NCBI RefSeq assembly: GCF_018119405.1
Contig: NZ_JAGPWC010000002.1
Location: 1 to 64,000 of the forward strand
DNA from: Massilia sp. ST3
GTDB lineage: Bacteria > Pseudomonadota > Gammaproteobacteria > Burkholderiales > Burkholderiaceae_D
Direction: 5' to 3'
Length of the DNA: 64,000 nucleotides
Below the pieces are notes generated by a model. That model made no database searches, was not told where the DNA came from, and saw only the letters and a list, made by a program, of their open reading frames with translations. Position numbers and translations under genes: made by a program. This document shows positions 36,879 through 45,995 of this stretch, piece by piece; within the stretch, counting starts at the first letter, position 1, and each line of letters begins with the position of its first letter.

Positions 36879-37580
36879 TCAGCGCGGCACGGTATAGATG
36901 CCGGGCTCGGCCGACAGCCCGCGCTTGACCGCCTGGGTCAACTCGTCGATCGCGACTTCCGGCGCCCCCGCCTCCAGCGCCGCGAAGGCGCGCTCGACGA
37001 CCACATCGGCCGTCAGCTTGGGCGCGTCGATGCCATGAGTCATGTCGGTATCGATGAAGCCGACAATTAGGCCCAGCACCTGGGTGCCCTGCCCGGCCAG
37101 TTCGTTGCGCACGGCGTTCGTCAGGCTCCATGCCGCCGCCTTGGACACGCCATAGGCCGCCAGCATCGGGCTGCTGATCCAGCTGGCCACCGACAGCACG
37201 TTCAGGAAGGCCCCGCCGCCGTTCTTGCCCAGCACCGGCGCGAAGGCCTGGCTGACGTTCAAGATGCCGAAGACATTGGTTTCCAGCATGCGGCGCATTG
37301 CCTCCGAGCCGGCCGGGCCGAGCACGCCGGTGAGGTCGGCGATGCCCGCGTTGTTGATGACCAGGTCGACGTCGGCCAGCTCGCGCGCCAGGGCGGCGGC
37401 CTGGGCGGCGTCGGTCACGTCGAGCGCGACCGGCACCACGCCCTCCAGGGTGACCGAGGCCGGGTTACGCGCCGCGGCATAGACCTTGCGCGCGCCGTGG
37501 AGCAGCGCCTGGCGGGCGAATTCCTGGCCGAGACCGCGGTTGGCGCCGGTGACGAGGACGGTGGCATTGGCGAGTTTCAT
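36879..37580 (-). CDS. SDR family oxidoreductase
   Basis: 233 residues, classical SDR: cofactor motif TGANRGLG, NNAG, the catalytic Ser (LNVLSVASW) and Tyr/Lys (AAYGVSKAAAW). The start at ATG 37580 follows a GGGAA site. An inverted repeat of the same design as the one before the adjacent tetR gene (37637-37656) lies about 57 bp upstream, so this SDR is probably the regulated target of that repressor. Confidence 0.9.
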   Translation of the reverse strand: MKLANATVLVTGANRGLGQEFARQALLHGARKVYAAARNPASVTLEGVVPVALDVTDAAQAAALARELADVDLVINNAGIADLTGVLGPAGSEAMRRMLETNVFGILNVSQAFAPVLGKNGGGAFLNVLSVASWISSPMLAAYGVSKAAAWSLTNAVRNELAGQGTQVLGLIVGFIDTDMTHGIDAPKLTADVVVERAFAALEAGAPEVAIDELTQAVKRGLSAEPGIYTVPR

Positions 37581-37636
37581 GGCATTCCCTTTCGTATGTG
37601 TCGCGCCCGGTAAGCCCAATGCTCCGCCGGCGCGTG

Positions 37637-37656
37637 AATATGATCAACATCATATA
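37637..37656. promoter_or_regulatory. TetR-type operator in front of the SDR gene
   Basis: AATATGA, six bases, TCATATA: a 7-6-7 inverted repeat in the gap between the SDR start and the tetR stop. The same half-sites with the same spacing occur upstream of the tetR gene (38291-38310), which is strong evidence for a shared regulator binding site. Confidence 0.75.
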
Positions 37657-37699
37657 TTCAGTCAAAAGACAGCCGTCCGTGGACGGCCCCCAAATCGAT

Positions 37700-38278
37700 T
37701 CAAGCTGCGGCGTACTGCGCGATCAGGCTTTCCCGCGCCTGCCTGAGCAGTTCGCGGCCCTTGTCGTCGCGTCCCATCGTGCGCGCCACCTGCAGCGTGC
37801 CCACCAGCGCCCCGGCCAGGGCGACCGCCTGCCCCGCCGGCGCGCCCTCGGGCAGCGCTTTCGCGACATGCTCGATCAGGCGCTGGACCTTGGCGCGCGA
37901 CGCCTGCAACAGTATCTCTTCCTGGCGCGCCATCTCGGAGCCGAGCGCGCCCACGATGCAGCCCTCTTCGGTCGCCATGAGGTGCTCGTCCGACAGGTAG
38001 GAGTCGATCACCGCCTGCATGGGGCTCATGCCCTGCGCGGTGCGCGCGGCGATGCGCTCGGCCGTTGCCGCCGCGCTCTGGGCCGCGGCGCGCTCCACCG
38101 CTTCCAGCAGCAGTGCGTCGCGCGATGCGAAGTGCGCATAGAAGCCGCCGTGGGTCAGGCCGGCCTGCTTCATGACATCGGCCACGCCGACGCCGGCGAA
38201 GCCCTGGCGGCGCAAGGCGCGCGCGGCGGCATCGACGATGCGTTCGTGGGTCTGTTCGCGTTTGGAAGAAGCGGCCAT
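37700..38278 (-). CDS. TetR/AcrR family repressor
   Basis: 192 residues. N-terminal helix-turn-helix (IVDAAARALRRQGFAGVGVA, DVMKQAGLTHGGFYAHFASR), then a ligand-binding C-terminal domain of the TetR_C type found with short-chain dehydrogenases and electrophile-responsive genes. It precedes the SDR gene on the same strand. It likely represses itself and the SDR gene through the paired operators. Confidence 0.9.
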   Translation of the reverse strand: MAASSKREQTHERIVDAAARALRRQGFAGVGVADVMKQAGLTHGGFYAHFASRDALLLEAVERAAAQSAAATAERIAARTAQGMSPMQAVIDSYLSDEHLMATEEGCIVGALGSEMARQEEILLQASRAKVQRLIEHVAKALPEGAPAGQAVALAGALVGTLQVARTMGRDDKGRELLRQARESLIAQYAAA

Positions 38279-38290
38279 GCTGCACCTCGA

Positions 38291-38325
38291 AATATGATGA
38301 GCCTCATATTACGACCATCATATTT
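38291..38325. promoter_or_regulatory. TetR-type operator in front of tetR
   Basis: AATATGA, six bases, TCATATT (38291-38310) is an exact inverted repeat 13 bp before the tetR start codon. A further half-site (TCATATT, 38317-38323) follows, possibly part of a second, weaker site. Confidence 0.75.
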
Positions 38326-38371
38326 CAAAGTCAAGTGGATTTTCGCGATTCTTCTTGCCGAGCGAACGAAT

Positions 38372-39280
38372 TCAGGACAGCGCCGTGTCGAGCACCATCA
38401 TCAGGATGAAGCCGCCGACCAGGGCGATGCTGGCGGCGGTCGCATTGCCGCCACGATGGGATTCGGGAATCACGTCGTGCACGATCACCAGCAGCATCGC
38501 ACCGCCGGCCGCCGCCAGGGCGAAGGGCAGGAGGCCGGCCGAGATGCCGATCAGGGCCACGCCGAAGGCGGCCGCGACCGGTTCGATCAGGCCAGAGACC
38601 ACGCCCCCGCCCACCGACAGCAGGCGCCCGTAGCCGACCGTGCGCAGGGCCAGCGCCACCACCAGTCCTTCCGGCACGTCCTGGATCGAGATGCCGGTGG
38701 TGAGGGAATTGGCTTTTTCGATGTCGATCCCCGCGTAGGCCACGCCGATCGCCAGGCCTTCCGGCAAGTTGTGCAGGGCCACGGCCCAGATGAAAAGCCA
38801 CGCGCGGCGCAGCGAGGTGCCGTCGATGTCGCTCCCCAGGATGCCCTCGGGCTGCACCGCGCGTCCCAGCAGCATGATCCCGCCGGCGCCGGCCATGATC
38901 CCGGCGCCGGCCATCAGGCTCGCTTCCCAGCTGCCCGCCCCCGCCGCCCTGGCCGCGGCCAGGGCCGGGATCACGAGGGAGAACGCGGTGGCGCCGAGCA
39001 TGACGCCCGCGCCGAAACCGAGGAAGCAGTCGTAGCTTCGCTTGGAGAAATTCTGCGCCATCAACACCGGAAGGGTCCCAAGCGCGGTCGCCGCGGCCGC
39101 CGTGCCGCCGCCCAGCAAAGCGGCATGCATCTTGGGGTTGGCGTTCATGATCTGCTCGACCAGGCTGCCCAGCAGCACGAGCGCGCCGATGGCGCAGATC
39201 GTGAATCCGACCAGACGCCTCAAGGTGAGCCAGCGTGGCAAGGCCCGTGTCCCGTCTGCTTTCTCGGTTCGAAAATTCAT
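38372..39280 (-). CDS. ZIP family divalent metal transporter
   Basis: 302 residues with eight or so membrane helices. The ZIP metal-site motifs are textbook: ALHNLPEGLAIGVAYAG in TM4 and SIQDVPEGLVVALAL in TM5, with VHDVIPESHRGG near the C-terminus. This is a different ZIP branch from the one at 26.4 kb. It starts 59 bp after the manganese catalase gene on the same strand, which suggests manganese (or zinc) supply for that enzyme. Confidence 0.92.
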   Translation of the reverse strand: MNFRTEKADGTRALPRWLTLRRLVGFTICAIGALVLLGSLVEQIMNANPKMHAALLGGGTAAAATALGTLPVLMAQNFSKRSYDCFLGFGAGVMLGATAFSLVIPALAAARAAGAGSWEASLMAGAGIMAGAGGIMLLGRAVQPEGILGSDIDGTSLRRAWLFIWAVALHNLPEGLAIGVAYAGIDIEKANSLTTGISIQDVPEGLVVALALRTVGYGRLLSVGGGVVSGLIEPVAAAFGVALIGISAGLLPFALAAAGGAMLLVIVHDVIPESHRGGNATAASIALVGGFILMMVLDTALS

Positions 39281-39339
39281 GCAATGTCCTGTTCAGCACC
39301 CCGCGCAGCCTGGCCGCGGGGGGCTTGGCTTACTGCGTC

Positions 39340-40347
39340 TTACTTCTTCAGCGACTTCTTGCTGCCCATGGGATTACCCAGGCCGGTGTCGTCCAGCTTG
39401 CCGCCCTTGCTGGCGACGTTGGCTTCGCCCATGGCGTTGCCCGACGATCCACCCATCGTACCACCAGCGGCCGATTGCATGCTCATGCCAAGTTCCGCTC
39501 CGGTGCGTGGCGAGGACGCAGGGTTCGACTGGGTACGCATGGCCATCTGCTTGAGCACGTCGATGTCGCCGGCCGGCAGCGCCACCTCGGCTTCGCCCGA
39601 ACCGCCGTCCACCGCCATCTGCTTTTCGCGGTCGCTGACGAAGTCCCAGTCGGCGCCCTGGTTCCAGGGGCCGCGCATCTCGCCCGGGCCCTGCGACATG
39701 TTGTAGTACACGCTCGCGAAGCGCGGATCGGCCGCCATTTTTCCCGGTGGGAAGTTCGGCTCGATGGCGTACAGGGCTTTCTCGAAGGACTTCTGGTGCG
39801 CGACCTCGCGCGTCATCAGGAAGCCCAGCGCTTCCTTCACGCCCGGATCGTCGGTCAGCGCGATCAGCCGCTCGTAGACGATCTTGGCGCGCGCCTCGGC
39901 CGCGATGTTGGAGCGCAGATCGGCGGTCGGCTCGGTGATCGAATCGATATAGGCTGCGGTCCAGGGAACGCCGGCCGAGTTCACCAGCGGGGTACCGCCG
40001 CCGTACAGCACCTGGGTGATGTGGCTGTCGTTGCCCGGTCCAGTGATGGCCTTGTACATCTCGGCTTCACTGTCGACAGCCTCGGCCAGGCGGCCCTTGC
40101 TCCCCTTGTTCAGCATGGCGACGATGTGGCCGATGACCTCGAGGTGGCTGAGCTCCTCGGTCGCGATGTCCATCAGCATGTCCTTGCGGCCTGGGTCGTC
40201 TTCCGATACCGCCTGGGTGAAGTAGCGCATCGCGGCGGCCAGCTCGCCCTGGGGTCCGCCGAACTGTTCCAGCATCAGGTTGGCCAATGCGGGATTCGGC
40301 TCGCTGACGCGGACCGTGTATTGCAAGCGTTTGTTGTGTGCAAACAT
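39340..40347 (-). CDS. manganese catalase family protein
   Basis: 335 residues of the ferritin-like manganese catalase fold. The dinuclear Mn ligands are recognisable in GGPQGELAAAMRYF, ATEELSHLEVIG, AEARAKIVYERL and REVAHQKSFEKAL. The C-terminal 50 residues are Gly/Ser/Met-rich with GGTMGGSSGNAMG. The ATG at 40347 has GGAGG upstream (the open frame reaches 40383). It decomposes hydrogen peroxide in the cytoplasm without heme. Divergent from a hemerythrin gene, with a 347-bp regulatory region between. Confidence 0.93.
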   Translation of the reverse strand: MFAHNKRLQYTVRVSEPNPALANLMLEQFGGPQGELAAAMRYFTQAVSEDDPGRKDMLMDIATEELSHLEVIGHIVAMLNKGSKGRLAEAVDSEAEMYKAITGPGNDSHITQVLYGGGTPLVNSAGVPWTAAYIDSITEPTADLRSNIAAEARAKIVYERLIALTDDPGVKEALGFLMTREVAHQKSFEKALYAIEPNFPPGKMAADPRFASVYYNMSQGPGEMRGPWNQGADWDFVSDREKQMAVDGGSGEAEVALPAGDIDVLKQMAMRTQSNPASSPRTGAELGMSMQSAAGGTMGGSSGNAMGEANVASKGGKLDDTGLGNPMGSKKSLKK

Positions 40348-40694
40348 GAGCGTTTTCCTCCGAAGATGGGTAACTCCGGCCACCGCGCGTCCTGCGCGCG
40401 CAGCCAGTCCGGGGCTGCCGCCGGGATCGGCAACCGAAGGGCTCCATGTTGGCAGGGCCGATACCGGTGAGTCATCAGGGACGCGCTTGTCCTGTTGTAG
40501 GACTTATGTGACAAGCTGTTATGCCGGGTTAAGAGTTTTTCCGGATGGATCGTTCAATACCTTACCAGCGGAAATTCCCATGCTGGGCGCAGGGTAATCG
40601 TGCGCGCCCCGCATGAGAAACACCCTAGCATGAAGAGGATGCTTGAATCCGCCGGCACGAACTGCTGGTCCCACCACCGACAAGGAGAACCACG
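40348..40694. other. regulatory region between manganese catalase and hemerythrin genes
   Basis: This 347-bp stretch has no convincing gene. It holds both divergent promoters and one clear dyad, GTCCT-GTTGT-AGGAC (40489-40503), nested in a longer CTTGTC...GACAAG inverted repeat. A strong AAGGAGA site precedes the hemerythrin ATG. Confidence 0.5.
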
Positions 40695-41291
40695 ATGTTT
40701 TCTCTTAAACAGTTGAGCCCGACGATTACGGACATGATCCGCTTCGACCACTCGCATACGATGGTCACCTTCCACCAGTACTCGCGCGACAAGCGCCCGA
40801 CCGTCAAGAAGGCCCTGGCCGACACCATCTGCGACGCGCTCGAGATCCACGCCACGCTCGAGGAGGAAATCTTCTATCCCGCGATGCGCGCGCGCGACGC
40901 CAAGGAACCCTTCATCCACAAGGCCGAGCCGGAGCACAACGAGATGCGCCGCCTCATCGCCGAGCTGCGCCGCACCAGCGGCGCCGACCCGCGCCACGAC
41001 GACCTGGTCATGGAACTGATGCGCGACGTGATCCACCACGTGGCGGACGAGGAGACCAAGCTGCTGCCCCAGGCCGAGGCCATCTTCGGCCGCCAGGCGC
41101 TGTCGGAAATGGGAGCGCGCATGACCAGCCGCCGCATGCAGCTGGTGGGTCCGAAGGCCGGCAAGCTGGCCAAGGAACACATCGTCGGCTTCTCGGGCAG
41201 CACCGCCGCCATGGTGGTGGGCCTGGCCAGCGCGCTGTTCGCCGCCAAGGCGCTGGGACCGAAGAAGACCTGGAAGTCGACCCCGGTCTAA
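40695..41291 (+). CDS. hemerythrin HHE domain protein
   Basis: 198 residues. The di-iron ligand pattern is present: DHSHTMVTFH, EIHATLEEEIFYPAM, EPEHNEMRRLI and HHVADEETKLLP. The last 40 residues contain a hydrophobic segment (GSTAAMVVGLASALFAAKAL), so the protein may attach to the membrane. The AAGGAGA ribosome site supports the start. Hemerythrin proteins sense or buffer oxygen, NO or iron; the neighbouring peroxide-detoxifying catalase points to an oxidative stress role. Confidence 0.9.
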   Translation: MFSLKQLSPTITDMIRFDHSHTMVTFHQYSRDKRPTVKKALADTICDALEIHATLEEEIFYPAMRARDAKEPFIHKAEPEHNEMRRLIAELRRTSGADPRHDDLVMELMRDVIHHVADEETKLLPQAEAIFGRQALSEMGARMTSRRMQLVGPKAGKLAKEHIVGFSGSTAAMVVGLASALFAAKALGPKKTWKSTPV

Positions 41292-42340
41292 GCCACGCTG
41301 CTTGACCCGCCGCGCCGGTCGGCAAAATAGACCGTCGCCGGATCGAGGGTCGAACGCACGCCCAGGTGCCCGGCATGTTCGCGCAGCCAGGTGTCGGCCG
41401 TCGCCACGCCCAGGTCGTGCAGCAGCCGCAGGAAACCCGGCTCCGCGTTGAACTTGGCCGAGATCTTGTATTCGGCAAGCCGGTCATTGCCGGTGATGAG
41501 GTGCAGGCGCACCGGATCGGTGGCCGCGCCCGCGCCGCGTATTTCGCCCGGCACGCCGTGCAGGTGCTGCAGCGCGCTGATCTCGCGCACGAAGCTGATG
41601 TTGAAGGCGATCTCGTTGGCACGGTTGCTGATGTCGGCCATGCTGCGCGGCAGGTTCTCGCGCGCGATCGGGTTGTTCTGCACGACTACCAGGTCGCGCG
41701 CCCCGCCCCGCCCGACCAGGGGCGCCAGGGGCGGGTTCGCCACATAGCTGCCGTCCCAGTAGGTTTCGCCCTCCACTTCGACCGCTGCGAACACGGTGGG
41801 CAGGCAAGCCGATGCCAGCAGCTTCTGCACGTCCAGTTCGCGCCGCTCGAAGATACGCCCGGTGCCGGTGCGCACGTTGGTGGCCATGATGAACAGGTCC
41901 AGCTCTTCGCACTCGCGCACCCGGCTGAAGTTCACCATCGCTTGCAGAAAATTGCGCAAGGGGTTGAGCGTCACCGGGATCTCCAGCACCGGCCCGGCCA
42001 GGGCGCCCGCCATTTCCAGCATCTGGTAGGCGGGCGAATGTTCCATCGTGAAGCCGCCCGCCAGGTGGTCGAGCGGCGTGCGCTGCAGGGGGCTGAGCAT
42101 GGCGGTCTGGCCAAGAGTGCGCCAGAAGCGGTCGAGGGCGCGGCGCGCGCCTTCGCGTCCGCCGCCATGCGCATAACCGTCCGCCAGCACCACCGCGTTG
42201 ATGGCGCCGGCACTGGTGCCGCTAATGGCGTCGATGTCCAGCCATTCCTCGCGCAGCAGCCGGTCGAGGACGCCCCAGCCAAAGGCGCCATAGGTGCCTC
42301 CGCCCTGCAGGCCGAGGCTGATCGTCTTGAATATCGTCAC
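41288..42340 (-). CDS. patatin-like phospholipase
   Basis: 350 residues. The oxyanion loop GLQGGGTYGAFGWGVLDRLL, nucleophile elbow ISGTSAGAIN and the catalytic Asp in YWDGSYVANPPL (DGS instead of the more common DGG) define a patatin domain in the first 220 residues. The rest is a helical tail. The neighbour genes lrgB and lrgA are upstream on the same strand. Lipid acyl hydrolase activity is expected; no signal peptide is visible. Confidence 0.92.
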   Translation of the reverse strand: MTIFKTISLGLQGGGTYGAFGWGVLDRLLREEWLDIDAISGTSAGAINAVVLADGYAHGGGREGARRALDRFWRTLGQTAMLSPLQRTPLDHLAGGFTMEHSPAYQMLEMAGALAGPVLEIPVTLNPLRNFLQAMVNFSRVRECEELDLFIMATNVRTGTGRIFERRELDVQKLLASACLPTVFAAVEVEGETYWDGSYVANPPLAPLVGRGGARDLVVVQNNPIARENLPRSMADISNRANEIAFNISFVREISALQHLHGVPGEIRGAGAATDPVRLHLITGNDRLAEYKISAKFNAEPGFLRLLHDLGVATADTWLREHAGHLGVRSTLDPATVYFADRRGGSSSVA

Positions 42341-42422
42341 AGTCGACTCCGTCTGAAAACTGTGACGCGAGTCTACGCGGGAGCGCGATGGTGCGGCGCA
42401 GCATTGCCGGCCAGTAGCTTTG

Positions 42423-43160
42423 CTAGCCCATCCATCCGACCACGAGCGGCACCAGCCATGGCGCGACCAGCGCCGTCAGGGCCCCGTTCAGGCCCATGGC
42501 CAGGCCGGCAAATGCGCCCATCTCGGCGCTCAGCTGGAAGGCGCGCGCTGTGCCGACCCCGTGCGAGGCCAGCCCGAGCGCGAAGCCGCGCGCCGCATGG
42601 GACTGGATGCGCAGCGGCAGGAACACGTACTTCGCGAAGACCGCGCCGAAGACGCCGGTCCCGATCACCATGGCGGCGGTCAGGGCCGGGATCCCGCCCA
42701 GGCGTTCCGAGATCGCCATGGCGATCGGCGAGGTGGCCGACTTCGGCCCCAGGGTAAAGGCTAGCTCGGGTGTGGCGCCGAGCAGCAGCGCCACACCGAC
42801 CGCCGACACGATGGCCGTCACGCAGCCCGCCACCAGGGCCGCCGCGAGCGGCAGGAAGGCCTGGCGCAGGCGCGGCAACTGGCGCACCAGCGGCACCGCC
42901 AGCGCCACGGTGGCCGGGCCGAGCAGGAAATGGACGAACTGGGCGCCCGCGAAATAGCGCTGGTAGGACATGCCGGACAGCCACAGCGCGGCGGCCAGCA
43001 GCGCGATCGCGATCGCCACCGGATTCGCCAGCGGCGAGCCCTCGCTGCGCCGGAACACCCACTGCGCCGCCAGGTAGGCGCACAAGGTCATGGTCAGGCC
43101 CAGCAGCGGCGAGCCCGAGAGGTAGACCCAGAAGGGACCCAGTGCGGGGAGCTCAAACAC
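42423..43160 (-). CDS. lrgB: LrgB family protein
   Basis: 245 residues with about seven membrane segments. The LrgB core AFTLGPKSATSPIAMAISER and ARGFALGLASHGVGTARAFQ is clear. The GTG start at 43160 overlaps the end of lrgA (GTGTTTGA), showing translational coupling. LrgAB/CidAB modules were named for autolysis control and are now also linked to pyruvate and small organic acid movement; which applies here is unknown. Confidence 0.9.
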   Translation of the reverse strand: MFELPALGPFWVYLSGSPLLGLTMTLCAYLAAQWVFRRSEGSPLANPVAIAIALLAAALWLSGMSYQRYFAGAQFVHFLLGPATVALAVPLVRQLPRLRQAFLPLAAALVAGCVTAIVSAVGVALLLGATPELAFTLGPKSATSPIAMAISERLGGIPALTAAMVIGTGVFGAVFAKYVFLPLRIQSHAARGFALGLASHGVGTARAFQLSAEMGAFAGLAMGLNGALTALVAPWLVPLVVGWMG

Positions 43161-43521
43161 GCTTGTCCTCCCCCTTGTCCTGGGCGTCGCCACCACCCAT
43201 GCCGCGCAGGATCAGGCCGGTGACGGCGAGCGCCAGCACGGTGCTCACCGCGAGTGAAACCAGGATCGCGACCCAGTGCCCGCTGCCGCTCGCCGCGGCG
43301 GCGACGATGCCGACGCCGGCAGGCACGAACAGCAGGGACAGGTGGGACAACAGGGTATTGGCCGCCTGTTCGACCAGGGTCTGCAGCCTGGGGAAGGCGA
43401 TCAGGGCGGCCATCAGCAGCAGCATGCCGGCCACCGGGCCGGGCACCGGCAGCTTGAGGACGAAGACGATGCCTTCGCCGAGACATTGAAATACCAGCAG
43501 GACCGCGAACGCAGCCAACAT
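43153..43521 (-). CDS. lrgA: CidA/LrgA family holin-like protein
   Basis: 122 residues, four membrane segments, signature FQCLGEGIVFVLKLPVPGPV, AGMLLLMAAL and SHLSLLFVPAGVGIV. The ATG at 43521 has GGGAGG in front, so the open frame up to 43647 is ignored. The C-terminus is charged. Forms an operon with lrgB. Confidence 0.9.
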   Translation of the reverse strand: MLAAFAVLLVFQCLGEGIVFVLKLPVPGPVAGMLLLMAALIAFPRLQTLVEQAANTLLSHLSLLFVPAGVGIVAAAASGSGHWVAILVSLAVSTVLALAVTGLILRGMGGGDAQDKGEDKRV

Positions 43522-43597
43522 ACGACCTCCCGAATGCAGCGGCGGCCCGGGTGGGCCGCCGAAAGCATGCAGGATACAGGATGACAGCAGGATCACC

Positions 43598-43703
43598 GTA
43601 GGCTTGGCGGCTTCGCCGCCGGCGCGTTCGACGCTGGCGTGCTCCACGCGACGGCTGTCCGGGCGCTGGCTGGACGCGTCGGCGGGAGACCCGCCGACCC
43701 TAC
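43598..43703 (-). repeat. degenerate copy of the palindromic element (copy B')
   Basis: It starts GTAGGCTTGGCGGC and ends GCCGACCCTAC, with terminal hairpins like the other copies (GGCGGcttcGCCGCC at one end, GGCGGGagacCCGCC at the other). The central core is strongly diverged and lacks the GAGATCA block, so this is an older or rearranged member. The assigned strand is tentative. Confidence 0.55.
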
Positions 43704-43731
43704 GATTCGGTGGCGTCGCTTATAGGGAGGC

Positions 43732-43842
43732 ATAGGGCGGACGGGTTTCCCGTCCACGCGGTGATAGGTTGCAGCGAGATCATCCGGATCGTTATCGGAG
43801 CCGATACCAATCACCGCGTGGCGGCAGAGCCGCCCACCCTGC
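43732..43842 (+). repeat. dispersed palindromic element, copy B
   Basis: Begins ATAGGGCGGACGGG and ends CCGCCCACCCTGC. The core GCGAGATCATCCGG and CGGAGCC match copy D in the same orientation. Differences in the right arm (GGCGGcagagCCGCC) keep its hairpin paired. The element ends four bases before the stop of the hppD gene. Confidence 0.8.
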
Positions 43843-43845
43843 GAA

Positions 43846-44934
43846 TTACGCCTCCGCCGGCGCCCCTTGGATCGCGCCGCGCTTGAGCTGGTCGCGCTCG
43901 ATCGACTCGAACAGCGCCTTGAAGTTGCCCTCGCCGAAGCCGTCATCGCCCTTGCGCTGGATGAACTCGAAGAACACGGGACCGAGCTGGGTCTCGGAGA
44001 AGATCTGCAGCAGCAGGCGCGGCTGGCCGTTCTCGGTGCTGCCGTCCAGCAGCAGGCCGCGCGCCTTGAGCGCGTCGACGTTCTCGCCGTGGTTCGGCAG
44101 GCGCCCTTCCAGCATCTCGTAATAGGTCGCCGGCGGCGCGCTCATCAGGGGCACGCCGGCCGCGCGCAGCGCGTCGACGGTGGTGATCAGGTCGTCCGAC
44201 AGCATGGCGATGTGCTGGATGCCTTCGCCGTTGAACTGCATCAGGAATTCCTCGATCTGGCCGCCGCCCGCCTTGCCTTCCTCGTTCAGCGGAATGCGGA
44301 TCTTGCCGTCCGGCGCGGTCATCGCGCGCGAGGTCAGGCCGGTGTACTCGCCCTTGATGTCGAAGTAGCGGATTTCCTTGAAGTTGAACAGCTTCTCGTA
44401 GAAGCCGGCCCAGTAGCTCATGCGGCCGCGGTAGACGTTGTGGGTCAGGTGGTCGATGATCTTCAGGCCGTGGCCCGCCGGGTGGCGCTCCACGCCCGGC
44501 AGGAATTCGAAATCGATGTCATAGATCGACTTGCCGTCTTCGAAACGATCGATCAGGTACAGCGGCGCGCCGCCGATGCCCTTGATGGCCGGCAGGCGCA
44601 GTTCCATCGGGCCGGTCGGGATCTCGACCGCCTGGGCGCCCAGTTCCAGCGCGCGCTTGTAGGCCTTGTGCGAATCCTTCACGCGGAAGGCCATGCCGCA
44701 GGCCGAGGGGCCGTGCTCGGCCGCGAAGTAGGCTGCGTAGCTCTTGGGCTCGTTGTTGATGATGAAGTTGATGTCGCCCTGGCGGTACAGGGTGACGTCC
44801 TTCGAACGGTGCACCGCGACCTTGGTGAAGCCCAGCTTCTCGAACACCGGCTCCAGCACGCCGGGCGCGGGCGATGCGAACTCGACGAACTCGAAGCCCA
44901 TCAGGCCCATGGGGTTCTCAAACAGGTCTGCCAT
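43846..44934 (-). CDS. hppD: 4-hydroxyphenylpyruvate dioxygenase
   Basis: 362 residues, normal for bacterial HPPD. Two vicinal-oxygen-chelate halves. The iron ligands lie in [23 protein letters not shown] and the C-terminal FFEFIQRKG Glu; the [15 protein letters not shown] end is highly conserved in this enzyme. It converts 4-hydroxyphenylpyruvate to homogentisate, the substrate of HmgA encoded about 1.2 kb away on the other strand. Start: ATG at 44934, with a purine-rich AAGGAAGAG site. It follows the LysR gene by 79 bp. Confidence 0.96.
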   Translation of the reverse strand: MADLFENPMGLMGFEFVEFASPAPGVLEPVFEKLGFTKVAVHRSKDVTLYRQGDINFIINNEPKSYAAYFAAEHGPSACGMAFRVKDSHKAYKRALELGAQAVEIPTGPMELRLPAIKGIGGAPLYLIDRFEDGKSIYDIDFEFLPGVERHPAGHGLKIIDHLTHNVYRGRMSYWAGFYEKLFNFKEIRYFDIKGEYTGLTSRAMTAPDGKIRIPLNEEGKAGGGQIEEFLMQFNGEGIQHIAMLSDDLITTVDALRAAGVPLMSAPPATYYEMLEGRLPNHGENVDALKARGLLLDGSTENGQPRLLLQIFSETQLGPVFFEFIQRKGDDGFGEGNFKALFESIERDQLKRGAIQGAPAEA

Positions 44935-45013
44935 TTTCTCTTCCTTGTTGACTAGGGTTGGGTCGTCTCGTGGCCGCGCGCTGCGCCGCCACGCAATTCA
45001 TTCGTCACTTCAT

Positions 45014-45919
45014 TCATTCCGCGAACACTTCCGCGAGCAGGCCGCGCAGCCACTGGTTGCCCGGATCCTGGTTGTAGCGCCGGTGCCAGAACACGTTCGT
45101 CTGCAAGGGCGGCAGGTCCAGCGGCGGCGCCACCCATTCCAGCCCGAAAGGCGCGCCCGCGCGTTCGGCCAGCTTCTGCGGCACCGTCACGACCAGGTCG
45201 CTGGTGCTCACGATATAGGGCACCGCCGTGAAATGCGGCACCCGGAAGCGCACCGTCGGCCCCACGCCCGCCCGCGCCAGCACCTGGTTGATACGGTCGT
45301 AGGGGCTTTCGCTCGAATCGACCAGCAGGTGCTCGGCGCGCACGAAGCGCTCCAGGCTCAATTCGCCCCGCCCCAGCGGATGGCCCTTGCGGAACATGCT
45401 CACATAGGGCTGGCGGAACAGCTGGCGCTGGTACAGCGCCTCGGACACGTCCTCGAAGGGCCCGATCGCCAGGTCCACCCGCCCGCCTTCCATTTCCTCC
45501 TTCAAGCTCACGGCGCCGGCGCGCAGCGACGAGATCTCGACCGACGGCGCCAGCTGGCGGCAGCGCTCGATCAGGGTCGGCATGAAATAAATCTCGCCCA
45601 CGTCCGTCATCGCCAGCACAAAGCGGCGGCTGCTGGTGGCGGGCTCGAAGCGGCTGCGCTGGTTCAGCGCCAGGGCCACCTGCGCCATCGCCACCCCGAT
45701 CGGCTCCGCCATCTGCATCGCCAGCGGGGTCGGCTGCATGCCGCTCGCGGTCCGCACGAACAGCTCGTCGCCGAAGCTGCGCCGCAGCCGCGCCAGGGCG
45801 TTGCTCACCGCCGACTGGCTCAGTCCCAGCCGCTTGGCGGCGGAAGAGATCTGGCGCTCCCGGTAGACTTCCTGGAACACGGAGAGCAGGTTCAGGTCGA
45901 TGGTGTGCGGTTCTATCAT
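45014..45919 (-). CDS. LysR family regulator of tyrosine/homogentisate catabolism (predicted)
   Basis: 301 residues from the ATG at 45919 (the 12 upstream residues are Arg/Pro-rich and unsupported). N-terminal winged HTH LNLLSVFQEVYRERQISSAA followed by KRLGLSQSAVSNALARLRRS; the C-terminal effector domain is the PBP2 type. It lies between hppD (same strand) and hmgA (divergent), so it probably controls both. The role in catabolism comes from position and from the LysR-type box in the shared promoter region. Confidence 0.88.
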   Translation of the reverse strand: MIEPHTIDLNLLSVFQEVYRERQISSAAKRLGLSQSAVSNALARLRRSFGDELFVRTASGMQPTPLAMQMAEPIGVAMAQVALALNQRSRFEPATSSRRFVLAMTDVGEIYFMPTLIERCRQLAPSVEISSLRAGAVSLKEEMEGGRVDLAIGPFEDVSEALYQRQLFRQPYVSMFRKGHPLGRGELSLERFVRAEHLLVDSSESPYDRINQVLARAGVGPTVRFRVPHFTAVPYIVSTSDLVVTVPQKLAERAGAPFGLEWVAPPLDLPPLQTNVFWHRRYNQDPGNQWLRGLLAEVFAE

Positions 45920-45995
45920 GGGCGTTCGCAGCCGGCTTCGTGCCGGCGACAGCATTGTCGGCCTCCGGACTGCGCGGGAATAGGAATATTGATGT

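Noticed and set aside
39299..39321. Terminator between manganese catalase and ZIP genes
   Set aside because: A 7-bp GC stem exists but there is no T-run, and a 59-bp gap favours co-transcription; at most partial attenuation.
41288..43521. lrgAB-patatin as a phage lysis cassette
   Set aside because: LrgA/LrgB are chromosomal CidA/LrgB family members and no phage genes flank them.
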